Positions 31,832 to 38,592 of a stretch of 41,515 nt of DNA are shown in pieces. The stretch comes from Limiplasma sp958448555 (GTDB taxonomy: Bacteria; Bacillota; Clostridia; Christensenellales; Aristaeellaceae): contig CAUDEL010000026.1 in NCBI GenBank assembly GCA_958448555.1, positions 1 to 41,515 on the forward strand, in the 5' to 3' direction. The notes beneath the pieces are model-generated. The model had not been told where the DNA came from, did no database searches, and was given only the letters and a program-made list of their open reading frames with translations. The first letter of the stretch is position 1, and every line of letters begins with the position of its first letter. The translations under genes were made by a program, and so were the position numbers.

Positions 31832-32631
31832 GAGACATCACCCTCGGTCAGTACATCCCCGGCGACACGGTCATCCACCGCCTCGACCCCCGGGGCAAGA
31901 TCATCCTGACCATTTTCTATATCGCCATCATCTTCTGCGTGACCAGCCCCGTGTGGTATGTCATTCCCCTGGCGTACCTGCTGGCCGCCTCCCGGCTGTC
32001 CGGCCTTTCGGCCAGGCGGCTGCTCAGGTCGGTCAAGCCCCTGCGATTCCTTCTGATCCTGACCTTCGTGCTCAACCTTTTCTTCTCCGCCGGCACCACC
32101 GTATGGGTGGAGTGGGGCTTCCTGCGCATCACGCGGGAGGGTTTCTTCACCGCTGTCCACTTCAGCATGCGCCTGGTGTTTCTGGTGGCGGGCACGTCGC
32201 TGCTGACCCTGACGACCTCGCCCGTGGCCCTCAGCGACGGCATCGAGATGCTCCTCGGGCCCCTGAAGGTGATCCACTTTCCCGCCCATGAGCTGGCCAT
32301 GATGATGACCATCGCGCTTCGCTTCATCCCCACCCTCATCGAGGAGGCCGACAAGATCATGAAGGCGCAGATGGCGCGCGGCGCGGACTTTGAAAGCGGC
32401 AACCTGCTCAAGCGTGCCAAGGCGATGGTCCCGCTGCTGGTGCCGCTGTTCGTCAGCGCCTTCCGCCGCGCGGGGGATCTGGCCATGGCCATGGAGGCGC
32501 GCTGCTACCACGGCGGGGAGGGCCGCACGCGCCTTCGCGTGCTCAGATACACCAGAAGCGACCTGTGGGCGCTGCTTGTGACGGTGGGCACGCTGCTTGT
32601 GACCATTCTGGCCGGGATGTGGCTGAAATGA
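31825..32631 (+). CDS. ecfT: ECF transporter transmembrane scaffold T
   Basis: This 268-residue membrane protein joins the two ATPases to exchangeable substrate-binding S proteins. The N-terminal GQYIPGDTVIHRLDPRGKI is diagnostic, and hydrophobic spans follow. The two coupling helices carry the Ala-Arg motifs MKAQMARGADF and AMEARCYHGGEGRTRL. Start ATG at 31825 is preceded by AGGGAGGGGCGCGC. No S component is adjacent, so this is a group II, shared module. Confidence 0.95.
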   Translation: MLRDITLGQYIPGDTVIHRLDPRGKIILTIFYIAIIFCVTSPVWYVIPLAYLLAASRLSGLSARRLLRSVKPLRFLLILTFVLNLFFSAGTTVWVEWGFLRITREGFFTAVHFSMRLVFLVAGTSLLTLTTSPVALSDGIEMLLGPLKVIHFPAHELAMMMTIALRFIPTLIEEADKIMKAQMARGADFESGNLLKRAKAMVPLLVPLFVSAFRRAGDLAMAMEARCYHGGEGRTRLRVLRYTRSDLWALLVTVGTLLVTILAGMWLK

Positions 32632-33455
32632 GCGCCCTGCCCCCCATCGTCCGCACGCCCCCGCCCGAGGGCACGCACCGGGTGCTGCTGACCGTGAGCT
32701 ACAAGGGCACCGCCTACGCGGGCTGGCAGTGGCAGGACAACGCCCTGAGCGTTCAGCAGGTGCTGGAGGAGGCGCTTTTCCAGCTCACCGGCGAGCGCCT
32801 GCGCCTGACCGGGGCCAGCCGCACCGACGCGGGCGTGCACGCCCTGGGCCAGCGGGCGCACTTTGACACCGCCTCGCGCATCCCCCCGGACAAGTTCCCC
32901 TTCGCCCTCAACGCGCTTCTGCCCCCGGACATCCGGGTGCTGGAGGGCTTTTCGGTCCCTTCGGATTTTCATGCGCGCTTTGACGCGCGCTGCAAGCGCT
33001 ACACCTACCGCATCCACAACGCGCCCCACGCCAGCGCGCTCCTGGGGGAGGTGACGGCGCACGTGCCCCGGCCGCTGGACCTTGCCCGCATGCGGGAAGC
33101 CCTCGACGCGCTGCCGGGCACCCACGACTTCGCGGCCTTTCAGGCCGCCGGCGGCACGGCCAAAACGACCGTGCGCACCATCACCGAGGCGCGTCTGCGA
33201 CGCGAGGGCGCGCTCATCACCTTGACGGTCTGCGGAAACGCCTTTCTCTACAACATGGTCCGCATCATCGCCGGAACGCTTGTGGACATCGGCATGGGCC
33301 GCCTGGACCCCGGCGCCTTCTCCCGTGCGCTGCAGACCGGCGACCGCCTGGCGCTGGGCGTGACCGCTCCCGCCCGTGGCCTGGAGCTGACGCGGGTGGA
33401 ATATGCGAATGATCCTGCGCAGGCAGGAATTTTGTCCCATCAAAACGAACTTTAA
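32628..33455 (+). CDS. truA: tRNA pseudouridine(38-40) synthase
   Basis: This enzyme (275 residues) isomerises uridines 38-40 in the tRNA anticodon stem. The catalytic Asp is D67 in LTGASRTDAGVHALGQ. SYKGTAYAGWQWQ, CKRYTYRIHNAPHA, GTHDFAAFQAAGG and the C-terminal FLYNMVRIIAGTLVDIG are all family motifs. Its start overlaps the ecfT stop in ATGA. The ecfA1-ecfA2-ecfT-truA order is conserved in Firmicutes; rplQ, the usual upstream gene, is replaced here by the riboflavin kinase gene. Confidence 0.96.
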   Translation: MSALPPIVRTPPPEGTHRVLLTVSYKGTAYAGWQWQDNALSVQQVLEEALFQLTGERLRLTGASRTDAGVHALGQRAHFDTASRIPPDKFPFALNALLPPDIRVLEGFSVPSDFHARFDARCKRYTYRIHNAPHASALLGEVTAHVPRPLDLARMREALDALPGTHDFAAFQAAGGTAKTTVRTITEARLRREGALITLTVCGNAFLYNMVRIIAGTLVDIGMGRLDPGAFSRALQTGDRLALGVTAPARGLELTRVEYANDPAQAGILSHQNEL

Positions 33456-33531
33456 GAAGAAGGCGCCTGGCGCCCCACAGGGAAATACCCCCTGAAATCA
33501 GCCGCAAAATAGAGAAAGAGAGTGACCTGCC

Positions 33532-34419
33532 ATGGCAAACTACATCCTCAGTTGCTGCTCCACCGCCGATCTGAGCGAACAGCACTTTCGCGAGCGCGAC
33601 ATCCACTATGTCTGCTTCCACTATATGCTCAACGGAAAATCCTACAGCGACGACCTGGGCAAAACCATGTCCTTTGACGCCTTCTATCAGGCGATGGCCA
33701 ACGGCGCCCAGACGCGGACCTCGCAGGTCAACGTGGACGAGTATGTGGCTTATTTCACCCCGTTTCTGGAGCAGGGGCTGGACATCCTGCACGTGACCCT
33801 CTCCAGCGGCATCTCCGGCACCTACAACTCCGCCTGCCTGGCGCGCGACGAGCTGGCGGCGAAGTACCCGCAGCGCCGCATCTACGTGGTGGACTCCCTG
33901 GGCGCGTCCTCGGGCTACGGCCTTCTGATGGACAAGCTGGCCGACCTGCGCGACGGCGGGATGGAGCTGGAGGAGCTGCGCGACTGGACGGAAAACAACC
34001 GCCTCAGGCTGCACCACTGGTTCTTCTCCACCGACCTGACCTTCTACGTCCGCGGCGGGCGCATCTCCAAGGCCAGCGGCTGGTTCGGCACCATGCTGCA
34101 CATCTGCCCCCTGCTCAACATGGACGACCTGGGTCGCCTGATCCCCCGCTTTAAGATCCGCGGCAAGAACAAGGTCATCCGTGAGATCGCCGCCCGCATG
34201 GTGGAGCACGCGCAGGACGGCACGGACTACAGCGGCAAGTGCTACATTTCCAACTCTGCCTGCATGGAGGACGCGCAGGCCGTGGCGCGTCTGGTGGAGG
34301 AGCGCTTCCCCAGGCTTAGCGGCAAGGTGGAGATCAACAGCATCGGCACCACCATCGGTAGTCATACCGGCCCGGGCACCGTCGCGCTGTTTTTCTGGGG
34401 CGACGAGCGCGTAAGGTGA
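33532..34419 (+). CDS. DegV family fatty-acid-binding protein
   Basis: This 295-residue protein resembles DegV/FakB, which bind a fatty acid and, with FakA, present it for phosphorylation. Seen are ILSCCSTADLSEQHF at the N-terminus, ATRTSQVNVDEY-like sequence (QTRTSQVNVDEYVAYF), the LSSGISGTYNSA loop and VVDSLGASSGYG, the fatty-acid pocket. The C-terminal GSHTGPGTVALFFWGDER is the expected His-containing end. The ATG at 33532 follows GAGAAAGAGAGTGACCTGCC, a weak site. It may be read through from truA (76-bp gap). No fakA is in the window. Confidence 0.9.
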   Translation: MANYILSCCSTADLSEQHFRERDIHYVCFHYMLNGKSYSDDLGKTMSFDAFYQAMANGAQTRTSQVNVDEYVAYFTPFLEQGLDILHVTLSSGISGTYNSACLARDELAAKYPQRRIYVVDSLGASSGYGLLMDKLADLRDGGMELEELRDWTENNRLRLHHWFFSTDLTFYVRGGRISKASGWFGTMLHICPLLNMDDLGRLIPRFKIRGKNKVIREIAARMVEHAQDGTDYSGKCYISNSACMEDAQAVARLVEERFPRLSGKVEINSIGTTIGSHTGPGTVALFFWGDERVR

Positions 34420-34427
34420 CAAGCCTG

Positions 34428-34457
34428 TCCCGCTCCCCATCCGGGAGCGGGATTTTT
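34428..34457 (+). terminator. Terminator of the riboflavin kinase-degV run
   Basis: CCCGCTCCC and GGGAGCGGG form a 9-bp stem with a short loop, followed by ATTTTTG, 9 bp after the degV stop. Confidence 0.9.
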
Positions 34458-34467
34458 GTATGCAAAA

Positions 34468-34947
34468 AGGCGGCTTTCGCCGCCCCAGCGTGTCGAAAAA
34501 GCTCGCCTACGGCGATCTTTTCCGACAGGTATGCGCCGTTTCCCTCTCCTCGCAAATATCGGCGTTCTGTGCGCTACCGCGCACAGCCCTTGTATTTGCT
34601 CACGCCTCCAGGTCGCTTTGCCACCTTCGGTGGCAAGTGCCCACAGGGCACACGCTTCCTTTCGGCCCCTGCGGGGCTCCCGGGCGGGAAACGGCGTAAG
34701 GAAACCTTGCTTTGCAAGGCTTCCGAACCCACCGCGCATGTCGCTGGGTTCGGATTTCATTCGGAGGGGACGGAGGGAAGCGTGTGCCCTGTGGGCACTT
34801 GCGCGAAGCGCAAAGCGACCCGGAGGAGTCAACCGAAACGAGCGGTGGGCGCGGCCAGCGCCCGCCGCGACGATTGAGGTTGCGGGTCTACGGCCCTCCG
34901 AACCTCCCATAAGGTTTTTTGGCAGTCTGAGGCGGCTTTCGCCGCCC
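34468..34947. repeat. 480-bp non-coding element rich in inverted repeats
   Basis: Both ends carry the identical 18-mer AGGCGGCTTTCGCCGCCC (34468-34485 and 34930-34947), itself a palindrome. Inside are: a hairpin at 34491-34527 (TGTCG-AAAAG arms with inner TCGCC/GGCGA); CGCCGTTTCCC at 34533 pairing with GGGAAACGGCG at 34686; a cruciform GCAAATA...TATTTGC around CTGTGCGC/GCGCACAG; and a large inverted repeat, 34605-34659 against 34776-34826, with 26 identical bases in a row at its inner side. It contains spurious ORFs on both strands but no gene-like one. It lies between the degV terminator and a lipoprotein stop. Confidence 0.75.
34877..34934. repeat. Dispersed intergenic repeat, copy 2
   Basis: This matches positions 1-59 at about 51 of 59 bases. 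GAGGTT-G-CGG can pair with CCG-AACCTC here, and copy 1 keeps that pairing with a G-T wobble in place of A-T, so the fold is conserved. A T6 run follows in both. This is the right end of the 480-bp element. Confidence 0.8.
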
Positions 34948-35340
34948 TTACGGGTTTTCGATGGCCTCCAGCGCCCGGCGCACGCCCTCGTCCGCGCCGC
35001 CGTAGAGCAGCACGAAGCGCAGGCCAAAGCGCGTACACAGGCCGTAGCGCGACTCGTCCACGCGGCCGCTGAGATAGTCGGCGCGGTTGCTCTCGTCAAA
35101 GTAGACCAGCACTTCCTCCTGTCCGTCCAGCAAAAGCCGGTCCCAGGCCGCGGCCTCATAGATGGGCACCTCGCGCCCGCCCTCAAGCGGGCTAAGCTCG
35201 CAGGCGTAGCCCAGGCCCTCGAAATAGTCCAGGAGCTTCCCATACAGCGCCTCCCGCGGGGGATTGGAGGCGCAGGCGCACAGGAGCGTCAGACAGGCGG
35301 CCAGCAGGCAGGCCAGCGCCTTTTGTTTTGCGTCTTTCAC
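34948..35340 (-). CDS. Small putative lipoprotein
   Basis: This 130-residue protein begins with a signal-peptide stretch (about 5-22) ending in the lipobox LCAC, with C23 as the likely lipidated residue. The mature part has no recognised domain; it contains YGKLLDYFEGLGYACELSPLEGG and later YFDESNRADYLSGRVDESRYG. The start is a GTG at 35340 with AAGGGG nine bases upstream. Its stop directly abuts the 480-bp repeat element. Function unknown; the frame is convincing because of length, ribosome site and signal. Confidence 0.65.
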   Translation of the reverse strand: MKDAKQKALACLLAACLTLLCACASNPPREALYGKLLDYFEGLGYACELSPLEGGREVPIYEAAAWDRLLLDGQEEVLVYFDESNRADYLSGRVDESRYGLCTRFGLRFVLLYGGADEGVRRALEAIENP

Positions 35341-35366
35341 GGCCTTGTTCCCCTTTCTCCCACACT

Positions 35367-35395
35367 TTGCGTTTCGCGGGGGTCTGTGCTACAAT
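35367..35395 (+). promoter_or_regulatory. Promoter of the Cys-rich mini-protein gene
   Basis: TTGCGT and TACAAT are spaced by 17 bp on the plus strand, 30 bp before the ATG at 35426. Confidence 0.75.
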
Positions 35396-35425
35396 AAGTC
35401 TATCCGTTTTCAGGAGGCGATTTCC

Positions 35426-35635
35426 ATGCGTTGCGGCTGCCCTCACTGCGAGGCGTACATGGTTCAGTCCGAGGCCGGCGGCATGGCCTGCGTGTGTCCC
35501 TCGTGCGGCTACCGCTGCAATGCCTGCCTGGGCACCGGCACCGTCCTCTCCCGGGAAAGCCTGGAGGCCATCCGGGACACGGACTGGTTCACCCCGCGCT
35601 TTGACAGTCCGACCGGCGACGGGGACGACGCCTGA
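35426..35635 (+). CDS. Small zinc-ribbon-like protein (eight cysteines)
   Basis: This 69-residue protein begins RCGCPHCEAYMVQSE and has eight cysteines in its first 34 residues (C3, C5, C8, C22, C24, C27, C31, C34), arranged as CxxC pairs that suggest one or two zinc ribbons. The C-terminal half (about 40-69) is acidic and uncharged-polar without motif. The ATG at 35426 follows AGGAGG at 8 bases, and a good promoter lies upstream. It is a single-gene unit that converges on mntP. Function unknown. Confidence 0.8.
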   Translation: MRCGCPHCEAYMVQSEAGGMACVCPSCGYRCNACLGTGTVLSRESLEAIRDTDWFTPRFDSPTGDGDDA

Positions 35636-35641
35636 CGCGTT

Positions 35642-36205
35642 TTACAGCACGCCGAGATGTTCCATGAGGATCTTTGCGCCGATGAGAATCAAAACGGCGC
35701 CGCCCGCGATCTCGGCCTTCTTCTCAAAGCGGGTGCCGAAGCGGTTGCCGATGGCCACGCCCGCAAAGGACAGCGCAAAGGTGATGCCGCCGATGGTCAA
35801 AACAGCCGGCACGATGCTCACCTGCAAAAACGCAAACGTGATGCCCACGGCCAGGGCGTCGATGCTGGTAGCGACCGCCAGCATGAGCAGTTCCCTGAGG
35901 TCCAGGCGCTCCTGCGCCGGACAAGGGGCGGTTTCCTGGCTCTCGTGAAGGGCGTCCCAGATCATCTTGCCGCCGATATAGGCAAGCAGCGCAAAGGCGA
36001 TCCAGTGATCCACGGAGGTGATGTAGCGGGCAAACTGCGTGCCCAGAAACCATCCCGCCAGCGGCATCAGCGCCTGAAACGCCCCGAAAAACAGCGAAAT
36101 TACCGCCGCGTGGGCATAGTTGATGCGGCGCATGGCCAGCCCCTTGCACAGCGCGACCGCGAACGCGTCCATCGACAGGCCCACGGCGATAAGCACCAGT
36201 TCCAT
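35642..36205 (-). CDS. mntP: Manganese efflux pump MntP
   Basis: This 187-residue, six-helix exporter removes excess Mn2+. Two homologous halves carry the conserved Asp motifs GLSMDAFAVALCKGL and VATSIDALAVGITFAF, and LAYIGGKMIWDAL is a family stretch between them. The ATG at 36205 is preceded by a weak GGGGAG. The promoter at 36261-36289 is near consensus. The leader of about 50 nt is too short for a yybP-ykoY Mn riboswitch, so control is likely by the divergent repressor. Confidence 0.94.
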   Translation of the reverse strand: MELVLIAVGLSMDAFAVALCKGLAMRRINYAHAAVISLFFGAFQALMPLAGWFLGTQFARYITSVDHWIAFALLAYIGGKMIWDALHESQETAPCPAQERLDLRELLMLAVATSIDALAVGITFAFLQVSIVPAVLTIGGITFALSFAGVAIGNRFGTRFEKKAEIAGGAVLILIGAKILMEHLGVL

Positions 36206-36260
36206 CCGGCAAGCAACTCCCCTGTACCTTCCGCCACGCGGGAAGGCGTATAAGGATTTT

Positions 36261-36289
36261 ATTCTAGCTTATCAGCCCTGGAATGTCAA
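36261..36289 (-). promoter_or_regulatory. Promoter of mntP
   Basis: TTGACA (-35, 36284-36289) and TAGAAT (-10, 36261-36266) are spaced by 17 bp on the minus strand. The -35 box overlaps a dyad that is a candidate operator. Confidence 0.8.
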
Positions 36290-36305
36290 CATGACACGTT
36301 GTGTT
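36288..36305. promoter_or_regulatory. Candidate metalloregulator operator between mntP and the repressor
   Basis: AACATGACACGTTGTGTT is an imperfect dyad (12 of 18 positions match its reverse complement). It overlaps the -35 boxes of both divergent promoters, where a DtxR/MntR-type repressor would act. The site is inferred from position and symmetry and does not match a known consensus closely. Confidence 0.4.
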
Positions 36306-36327
36306 TTCACGCCGGATATGATACGAT
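36299..36327 (+). promoter_or_regulatory. Promoter of the mntR-like gene
   Basis: TTGTGT (36299-36304) and TACGAT (36322-36327) are spaced by 17 bp on the plus strand, ending 25 bp before the ATG. Confidence 0.5.
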
Positions 36328-36351
36328 AATTCATCAAGGAGGGCATTGTCA

Positions 36352-36717
36352 ATGAATATCCATGAATCCGCCGAGGACTATCTGGAGACCATCCTCATGC
36401 TCTGCGAGGAGCACGGCTCCGCCCGCTCGGTGGACATCGCCGCGCACCTGGGCGTGACCAAGCCGTCGGTGAGCTTCGCCATGAAGCGCCTGCGGGAAAA
36501 CGGGTACATCCTCATGGGCGACGACAGCCGCATCACGCTCACACCGCAGGGCGAGGCCATCGCGCGCCGCATCTGGGAGCGTCACAACCTGCTTTCCACC
36601 TTTCTCGTCCGCCTGGGCGTAAGCGAAGCGGTAGCCCGGGCCGACGCATGCAAAATCGAGCATGACCTGAGCGATGAGACCTTTGAGGCCATCCGCCGCC
36701 ATGCGCAGCGCGGCTGA
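36352..36717 (+). CDS. mntR: DtxR/MntR-family metal-dependent repressor
   Basis: This 121-residue repressor has the winged helix-turn-helix (RSVDIAAHLGVTKPSVSFAMKRL) and a dimerisation/metal domain, without the SH3-like domain of DtxR. Likely ligands are D9, E12, H78, C100, E103 and H104. D9, E12 and H78 fit MntR. The Cys at 100 takes the place of MntR Glu-99 and matches DtxR Cys-102, so metal choice is uncertain. AAGGAGGG sits 8-9 bases before the ATG at 36352. It diverges from mntP, the probable target. The 3' end overlaps the next gene by 17 bp. Confidence 0.85.
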   Translation: MNIHESAEDYLETILMLCEEHGSARSVDIAAHLGVTKPSVSFAMKRLRENGYILMGDDSRITLTPQGEAIARRIWERHNLLSTFLVRLGVSEAVARADACKIEHDLSDETFEAIRRHAQRG

Positions 36718-37966
36718 GGGCGCGCCGCGCCGCCTGCGTTCGCTCACGCCGCTGAGCTTGCTGGCGCGGTTTGCCTCCATGGCGGCACTGGGGCTGCTGA
36801 TCCTCCTTGCCCCCGCCTTCACGCAGCGCTGGCTGAGGGTGCTGCTCACCGCGGCGCTGCTTGTCAACGGCCTGGCCGCCCTGTCCGTGTCCGTCTTTGA
36901 GCGGCGCCAGGCGCATCCGCACGCGCTGCTCTCGGGCATCGTTTCGCTGGGGGCGGGGCTGGCCGCGGCCTTTTTTCCGGGGCTGCTGCTCAGAAGCGTG
37001 ACGCTGGCCGTGGGCATATGGTCGTTGCTGGTGTGCGCGGCCCAGCTTGGGTACGTGGTGCAGCTGTGCGTGATCGGCGAGCGCGGAAAGGTGAAGTTCT
37101 CCCTGCTCGCGGCTGTCTCGCTGCTCACGGGCATAAGCCTTCTGCACAGCTATTCCGCGGGGCGGACGGTGCGTTGGCTGGCCGGGCTTTACCTGCTGGT
37201 CTACGCGCTGTGGCAGCTGATGGACCTGCTGGGCGTGCTCATCAACCGCAACGTCGAAAGCAGCCGGCTCCTCAGCCGCCTGCGGGTCCATCCGCCCGTG
37301 GTCCTGACGGCCATGCTGCCCTCGGTGGTGCTCAGGCGGCTGAGCGCTCAGTATACGACCCTCACGCGGGACGTGGTGGTGCCCACGCCAGCCCCCGCGC
37401 GCCGCAGCTGGCCCGAAACCCTGGAGGTCGTCTTTCATCTGGGGAAAAACGTGGCCTTCGGCTTTGGGCACGTGGTGGTGAGCCTGCGGGGAAAGACCTA
37501 TTCCTACGGCTGCTACGACGAAAGCAGCAACCGGCTTTTTGGCGCGCTGTCCGACGGGGTGATTCTGCTCTGCCCCACCGAGGGCTATATCCCCTACTGC
37601 CAGCGCATCGAACACAAACTGCTCATCGGTTTTACCCTGGGGCTGGAGACGGAAGCGGCCGACGCGCTGGAGCGCGGCGTGCGCGAGCGTCTGGAGCGCG
37701 ACTGCGAGCCCTGGACCCCCGAAGGGCGGCCGGAGTACGGGTTTGACGCCCGGTTTTACAAGGTCAAAAAAGGCGTCTTTCGCCTCTACAATGTCTTTCG
37801 CACCAACTGTGCCGCCATGGCGCAGATCATCGCCGCCGGCACGGGGCTCAACCTGCTCCCGCCCAACGGCTTTGTGACGCCCGGCGCCTACTTCGACTAT
37901 CTGGAAAACGAGCTGCGCGACCCCGAAAGCAACGTCCTGGAGATGCGCATCTACGCGCACCGCTAG
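36701..37966 (+). CDS. Membrane protein with DUF308-like N-terminus and papain-like C-terminus
   Basis: This 421-residue protein has about six hydrophobic segments in residues 20-185, in paired form (ARFASMAALGLLILLAPAF, GIVSLGAGLAAAFFPGLLL) recalling DUF308/HdeD. The cytoplasmic or external part (about 235-421) has FGFGHVVVSLRGKTYSYGCYDE with H257, and FRTNCAAMAQIIAAGTG with C370. A His before a Cys, with large spacing, is the order of permuted papain-fold enzymes (DUF4105, PPPDE, LRAT-like). The ATG at 36701 overlaps the mntR-like gene; an ATG at 36674 is possible. Substrate unknown. Its stop shares CTAG with the recX stop. Confidence 0.65.
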   Translation: MRSAAEGAPRRLRSLTPLSLLARFASMAALGLLILLAPAFTQRWLRVLLTAALLVNGLAALSVSVFERRQAHPHALLSGIVSLGAGLAAAFFPGLLLRSVTLAVGIWSLLVCAAQLGYVVQLCVIGERGKVKFSLLAAVSLLTGISLLHSYSAGRTVRWLAGLYLLVYALWQLMDLLGVLINRNVESSRLLSRLRVHPPVVLTAMLPSVVLRRLSAQYTTLTRDVVVPTPAPARRSWPETLEVVFHLGKNVAFGFGHVVVSLRGKTYSYGCYDESSNRLFGALSDGVILLCPTEGYIPYCQRIEHKLLIGFTLGLETEAADALERGVRERLERDCEPWTPEGRPEYGFDARFYKVKKGVFRLYNVFRTNCAAMAQIIAAGTGLNLLPPNGFVTPGAYFDYLENELRDPESNVLEMRIYAHR

Positions 37967-38592
37967 TCCTCCCGCCGCATCGCCGCCTCCAGGGCGCGGC
38001 GCGCCTCCTCAAAACCGTATCCCCTTCGGGCCATGGCAGCCAGCATCTTGCCCATGGCCTTTTTTTCGTCCGCTTCCCCTGCGTAGCGCCTGAGGAGCTT
38101 GCGGGCCAGCGCCTCCGCGGCGTCCTCGCCCTCCTGCGCGTCCAGCGCCGCCACGGCCCGCTGCGCGCATGCGCGGCTGAGACCCTTCTGCGTCAGCTCG
38201 CGCAGGATGCGCGCCCGGCCCACCTGGCTGCGCGCGCGGGAGGCGGCCCATTCGCGGGCGAAGGCCTCGTCGTCCACGAGGCCCTCCTTTTCGAGCTTGT
38301 AGAGCACCATGTCCACCGTGTCGTCCATGTAGCCGCGCTCCGTGAGCTTTCTGCGAATCTCTCCTTCCGAGCGCGCCCTGACGGAGAGAAGCCGCACCGC
38401 GCCGTCCAACGCCTCCGCGTACTGGCGCGGGAGCAGCCAGGCCTTGAGCTCCTCCAGCTCCTCCTCGTCGCCGGGGGACAGCGGGAGGCGCTCCCGCCAC
38501 GCCGCGCGGCCGAACCACAGCGCTTCGCCGCCCTCAAAGTGCACCATCGCGCCGCCCCGGCGCTCCTGGACCGAGGATACGACGTCCCTCAT
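37963..38592 (-). CDS. recX: Regulatory protein RecX
   Basis: RecX (209 residues) binds and restrains RecA filaments. The repeats of three-helix units are visible: ALDGAVRLLSVRARSEGEIRRKLTERGY, then VDDEAFAREWAASRARSQVGRARILRELTQKGL (motif parts: LTERGYMDDTVD and RARILRELTQKGL). The C-terminal KMLAAMARRGYGFEEARRAL is the last unit. The ATG at 38592 overlaps the hydrolase stop in ATGA, so translation is coupled. It is the last gene of the lgt unit. It converges tail to tail with the upstream membrane/papain-like gene. Confidence 0.93.
   Translation of the reverse strand: MRDVVSSVQERRGGAMVHFEGGEALWFGRAAWRERLPLSPGDEEELEELKAWLLPRQYAEALDGAVRLLSVRARSEGEIRRKLTERGYMDDTVDMVLYKLEKEGLVDDEAFAREWAASRARSQVGRARILRELTQKGLSRACAQRAVAALDAQEGEDAAEALARKLLRRYAGEADEKKAMGKMLAAMARRGYGFEEARRALEAAMRRED

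Noticed and set aside
34456..35397. 313-residue plus-strand frame (and opposite 293-residue frame) across the 480-bp element
   Set aside because: Similar AHRAHASxRPLR-type peptides appear on both strands because of the inverted repeats, which marks them as products of repeat DNA rather than protein genes.
36206..36260. yybP-ykoY manganese riboswitch upstream of mntP
   Set aside because: The leader is about 50 nt and lacks the paired conserved loops.
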